Source: Labilithrix sp.
GTDB taxonomy: Bacteria > Myxococcota > Polyangia > Polyangiales > Polyangiaceae
NCBI GenBank assembly: GCA_028287035.1
Contig: JAQBQL010000043.1
Coordinates: 1 to 18,446 of the forward strand
Length of the DNA: 18,446 bases
Direction of reading: 5' to 3'
Below, in pieces: positions 16,351 to 18,446 of the stretch; position 1 is the first letter of the stretch; each line of letters opens with the position of its first letter. The notes under the pieces were generated by a model. It was not told where the DNA came from. It saw nothing but the letters and a program-made list of their open reading frames with translations, and did no database searches. Both the position numbers and the translations under genes were made by a program.

Positions 16351-17331
16351 GTGCGCACCCTCATCCTCGACGGGGAAAAGGTACGGTCCACCGACGATTA
16401 CGCGGTCGTCGCGAGCGCGCACGCCGAGGGCAAGACGTTCTGGATGGAGCTCGACGAGCGCTGCGAGCTCGGGACCGCCTTTCTCGCCGACACGCTGAAG
16501 CTCCACCCGCTCGCCATCGAGGACGTGTGGAACGACGTCGGGATCCCGAAGATCGAGGACTTCGACGACTATCTGCAGGTCGTCATCCACGGCATCCGCG
16601 AGGACGACCGCGCGTCGAAGGACGTGCCGCTCGCGCTCGCCGAGCTCGACCTCGTCATCGGGAAGACCTGGCTGGTGAGCCATGCGCACGACGAGCGCGC
16701 GTGCGCGATCACGCCGACGCAGATCGAGGTGCAGCGAAACCCGAAGCTCCTGAAGAAGGGCCCGGCCTGGGTCGCGCACGCCATCCTCGACCGCCTCGTC
16801 GACGAGTACCTGCCGGTCATCGAGCGGTTCGACGAGCGCATCGAGACCATCGAGACGACGATCCTCGAGGGGAACGTGCACAGCGACCGCGAGGTCATCC
16901 CGCACATCATCCGCATCAAGCGGAGCCTGCAGATGCTCCGGCGGACGACCATCTACCAGCGCGAGATCCTGCTGCGCCTCGCGCGCTCCGAGTTCGACGA
17001 GATCCCGCGGGACCTCGGCCCCTTCTATCGCGACATCTACGATCACTTCGCGCGCGTCACGGAGCTCGTCGACAGCTACCGCGAGCTCGTGACCGGGCTG
17101 CTCGAAGCGCAGTTCAGCATGCAGTCGAACCGCATGAACCTGATCATGAAGCGGCTCACCATCACCTCGACGCTGATGTTGCCGCTGTCGCTCATCGCCG
17201 GCATCTACGGCATGAACTTCAAGCACATGCCCGAGCTCGAGTGGCTCTACGGCTACCCGTTCGCGCTTTGCCTGATGGGCGCGATCGGCGTGGGCATCCT
17301 GCTCTTCTTCCGCTCGAAGCACTGGCTCTGA
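16351..17331 (+). CDS. corA: CorA-family magnesium transporter
   Basis: A 326-residue member of the CorA family, pentameric channels that admit Mg2+ (sometimes Co2+ or Ni2+) across the cytoplasmic membrane. The signature GMN (287-289) ends the first membrane helix (STLMLPLSLIAGIYGMNF). It is followed by the periplasmic loop KHMPELEW and a second helix (FALCLMGAIGVGILLFF) with a basic end, RSKHWL. The cytoplasmic N-terminal domain carries LHPLAIEDVWNDVGIPKIED and the long stalk helix RRTTIYQREILLRLARSEF, both typical. I chose GTG, 14 bases after the methyltransferase stop, because VRTLILDGEKV is a usual CorA beginning; no Shine-Dalgarno is visible. It is the last gene of the psd unit and converges with the minus-strand lipoprotein gene across an 18-base gap in which I see no terminator. 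Confidence 0.94.
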   Translation: MRTLILDGEKVRSTDDYAVVASAHAEGKTFWMELDERCELGTAFLADTLKLHPLAIEDVWNDVGIPKIEDFDDYLQVVIHGIREDDRASKDVPLALAELDLVIGKTWLVSHAHDERACAITPTQIEVQRNPKLLKKGPAWVAHAILDRLVDEYLPVIERFDERIETIETTILEGNVHSDREVIPHIIRIKRSLQMLRRTTIYQREILLRLARSEFDEIPRDLGPFYRDIYDHFARVTELVDSYRELVTGLLEAQFSMQSNRMNLIMKRLTITSTLMLPLSLIAGIYGMNFKHMPELEWLYGYPFALCLMGAIGVGILLFFRSKHWL

Positions 17332-17349
17332 CGGCCAGTCGCGGGCGCC

Positions 17350-18225
17350 TCAGTTCGAGGCGAGCTCGCGCGGGGGCGCGTCCTTGCAGCAGCGCGTTCC
17401 CGTCTCGGCCCCGTTGTAGACGTCGTTGTGGCCCACCTGGAACTGGCGGCACGCGTGCCGGCTCGGGATCCACCAGGAGCCCTTGAGGACCTCTTTCCAG
17501 CCCATCTTCGAGCCCTGTCCCGGGCCGTCGGCCTGGGCCCACTCCTCGACGTTGCCGGCCATGTCCTGCACGCCGAACGGGCTCGCGCACCGCGCATGCG
17601 AGGCGACCTCGGCGCGGTGATCGACGAGGCGGCCGACCTTGCCGATGCCCTCGGTGATGTCGGTGTTGCACGCGTTCGTGTCGCGCTCGAAGCCGTAAGG
17701 GTAAGGCCTCATCTCCTCGCCCTCGCAGGCGAAGACCCACTCGCTCTCGCGGCACAGCCGGGCGCCTTCCGCCTCGCACAGCGCCTTCGAGGACGTCCAC
17801 GACATGAAGTGGCGGGGGAGCTTGCCGCCCTCCTCGGCGCGCTCGGTGGCGTCGATGCAGAACCGCTTGTGGACGCGCGCGCCCTTGCAGACCGAGGGCT
17901 GCGCGTACCGCTTGCAGCGGAAGTGTGCGTAGCGGCTGCTCGGCGGATCCATCCATTCGAGGCACGTCTGCTCGGCATCGGGGCACGACTCGCCGTCGAC
18001 GAGCACCATGCCCGTGGGACAGGCGGCAGCGTCGTCGCGCGCCGGCGCCGTCTTCGCGCGCGCCGCGCCCTCGGCCGCGACGTCCGCCGGTACCAGCGTC
18101 CCGAGCTGCAGGGACGCCGTGCCGACCTCCTCGCCCGATGCGCGGGTGCAAGCAACGAGCGCCCACGCGGCGGCAACGACGATCCAGCGCGCGCGGGGGT
18201 ACTGCATGAGGCGCCGGGGGTACAC
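17350..18225 (-). CDS. FGE-sulfatase (SUMF1-type) domain lipoprotein, probably non-catalytic
   Basis: A 291-residue lipoprotein. The GTG start has a good Shine-Dalgarno, GAGGAG, 5 bases upstream; ATG at 18207 is an alternative. The signal (ARWIVVAAAWALVAC) ends in lipobox LVAC with Cys26. The rest fits the formylglycine-generating-enzyme/SUMF1 fold: MSWTSSKALCEAEGARLC then ESEWVFACEG (141-169), YPYG, DMAGNVEEW (221-229), KGSWW (248-252) and GTRCC (276-280). True formylglycine-generating enzymes have a Cys pair after GGSY (YMCHRSYC in human); here the stretch reads WIPSRHACR with only Cys259, so oxidase activity is doubtful. Fourteen non-lipidated cysteines suggest a heavily disulfide-bonded extracytoplasmic protein. 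Likely roles are ligand binding or a structural surface function. It is divergent from the partial lipoprotein gene at the right edge. Confidence 0.85.
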   Translation of the reverse strand: MYPRRLMQYPRARWIVVAAAWALVACTRASGEEVGTASLQLGTLVPADVAAEGAARAKTAPARDDAAACPTGMVLVDGESCPDAEQTCLEWMDPPSSRYAHFRCKRYAQPSVCKGARVHKRFCIDATERAEEGGKLPRHFMSWTSSKALCEAEGARLCRESEWVFACEGEEMRPYPYGFERDTNACNTDITEGIGKVGRLVDHRAEVASHARCASPFGVQDMAGNVEEWAQADGPGQGSKMGWKEVLKGSWWIPSRHACRQFQVGHNDVYNGAETGTRCCKDAPPRELASN

Positions 18226-18230
18226 CGACT

Positions 18231-18236
18231 CTCCTC
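18231..18236 (-). promoter_or_regulatory. Shine-Dalgarno for the SUMF1-type lipoprotein
   Basis: GAGGAG on the minus strand sits 5 bases before the GTG at 18225. It is one of the clearest ribosome-binding sites in the window and decides the start in favour of GTG over the ATG six codons later. Confidence 0.6.
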
Positions 18237-18328
18237 ACGCGAATACCCGGAAAAGCGGGCCTGAACATGGATCCAGGCGGAAAGCGCCCGGGAAACTTGG
18301 AGCCGCCGCCCCCGAGCGGCATCGTTTT

Positions 18329-18446
18329 GTGGTGGCAACGGTCTCGCGCGGTCCTCTGGTCCTCCTGATCGCGGTCACGGGCTGCGCTGCGCCACCCCCG
18401 CCCGACGCCGCGTCTCGCGCGCAGCCCGCCGCGCCGGCGACCGCGG
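18329..18446 (+). CDS. Lipoprotein, N-terminal fragment cut by the window edge
   Basis: An open frame starting at two consecutive GTG codons (18329, 18332) runs off the right edge. It encodes VATVSRGPLVLLIAVTGC, a charged n-region, hydrophobic core and VTGC lipobox, then a Pro/Ala-rich segment (AAPPPPDAASRAQPAAPAT). Such a lipoprotein signal followed by a Pro-rich linker is a typical start for an exported anchored protein. The functional domain lies outside the window. No good Shine-Dalgarno or promoter is visible in the 103-base gap to the divergent gene, which holds only short weak inverted repeats (for example GCCTG at 18259 with CAGGC at 18274). Confidence 0.6.
   Translation, partial: MVATVSRGPLVLLIAVTGCAAPPPPDAASRAQPAAPATA

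Noticed and set aside
17332..17349. Terminator between corA and the SUMF1-type lipoprotein gene
   Set aside because: No convincing inverted repeat or T-run is visible in the 18-base gap.
18246..18290. Stem-loops in the divergent gap at the right edge
   Set aside because: The stems are 4-5 bases, with mismatches or bulges when extended; this is within chance for GC-rich DNA.

Overview
The window is a very GC-rich stretch with strong G/C preference at third codon positions. Together with two membrane-anchored eukaryotic-type Ser/Thr kinases, a PEGA-tailed kinase, several lipoproteins, a DUF4175-type protein and an FGE-sulfatase-type lipoprotein, this points to a myxobacterium (Myxococcota, probably Polyangia). 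The lineage is inferred from gene style; no rRNA or marker gene is present. I see no mobile element, CRISPR array, tRNA, rRNA or clear compositional island, so the stretch reads as chromosomal backbone.

Layout. (1) 1-3282, plus strand: the 3' part of a Ser/Thr kinase gene, then an orphan branched-chain-amino-acid-type substrate-binding lipoprotein and a small six-cysteine lipoprotein, packed as one operon. (2) 3287-4219, minus strand: a secreted or anchored TPR-like protein with a C-terminal membrane segment. (3) 4292-5742, plus: a dCMP deaminase translationally coupled to a D-Ala-D-Ala ligase, transcribed divergently from (2). (4) 5864-6982, plus: a membrane protein built as a tandem duplication of a bPH2-like unit. 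(5) 7024-8658, plus: a complete Ser/Thr kinase with one membrane span and a PSGFP-repeat tail. (6) 8725-13166, plus: a 962-residue DUF4175-like membrane/coiled-coil protein coupled to a secreted gluzincin metallopeptidase flanked by TPR-like helices. (7) 13296-17331, plus: phosphatidylserine decarboxylase, a methyltransferase with a roughly 485-residue disordered N-terminal extension, and a CorA Mg2+ transporter, behind the best sigma70-like promoter in the window. (8) 17350-18225, minus: an FGE-sulfatase-domain lipoprotein. (9) 18329-end, plus: the beginning of another lipoprotein.

Themes are the cell envelope (peptidoglycan precursor, phospholipid head group, Mg2+ uptake, lipoproteins, envelope proteolysis) and phospho-signalling. 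I do not see a clear-cut new defence, biosynthetic or mobile system. The best candidates for something undescribed are the psd / disordered-methyltransferase / corA unit, the kinase / orphan binding protein / cysteine-rich lipoprotein operon, and the DUF4175-like / metallopeptidase pair. Several genes lack a Shine-Dalgarno and carry a TA-containing -10-like element 12-16 bases before the start codon, which could mean leaderless transcripts.
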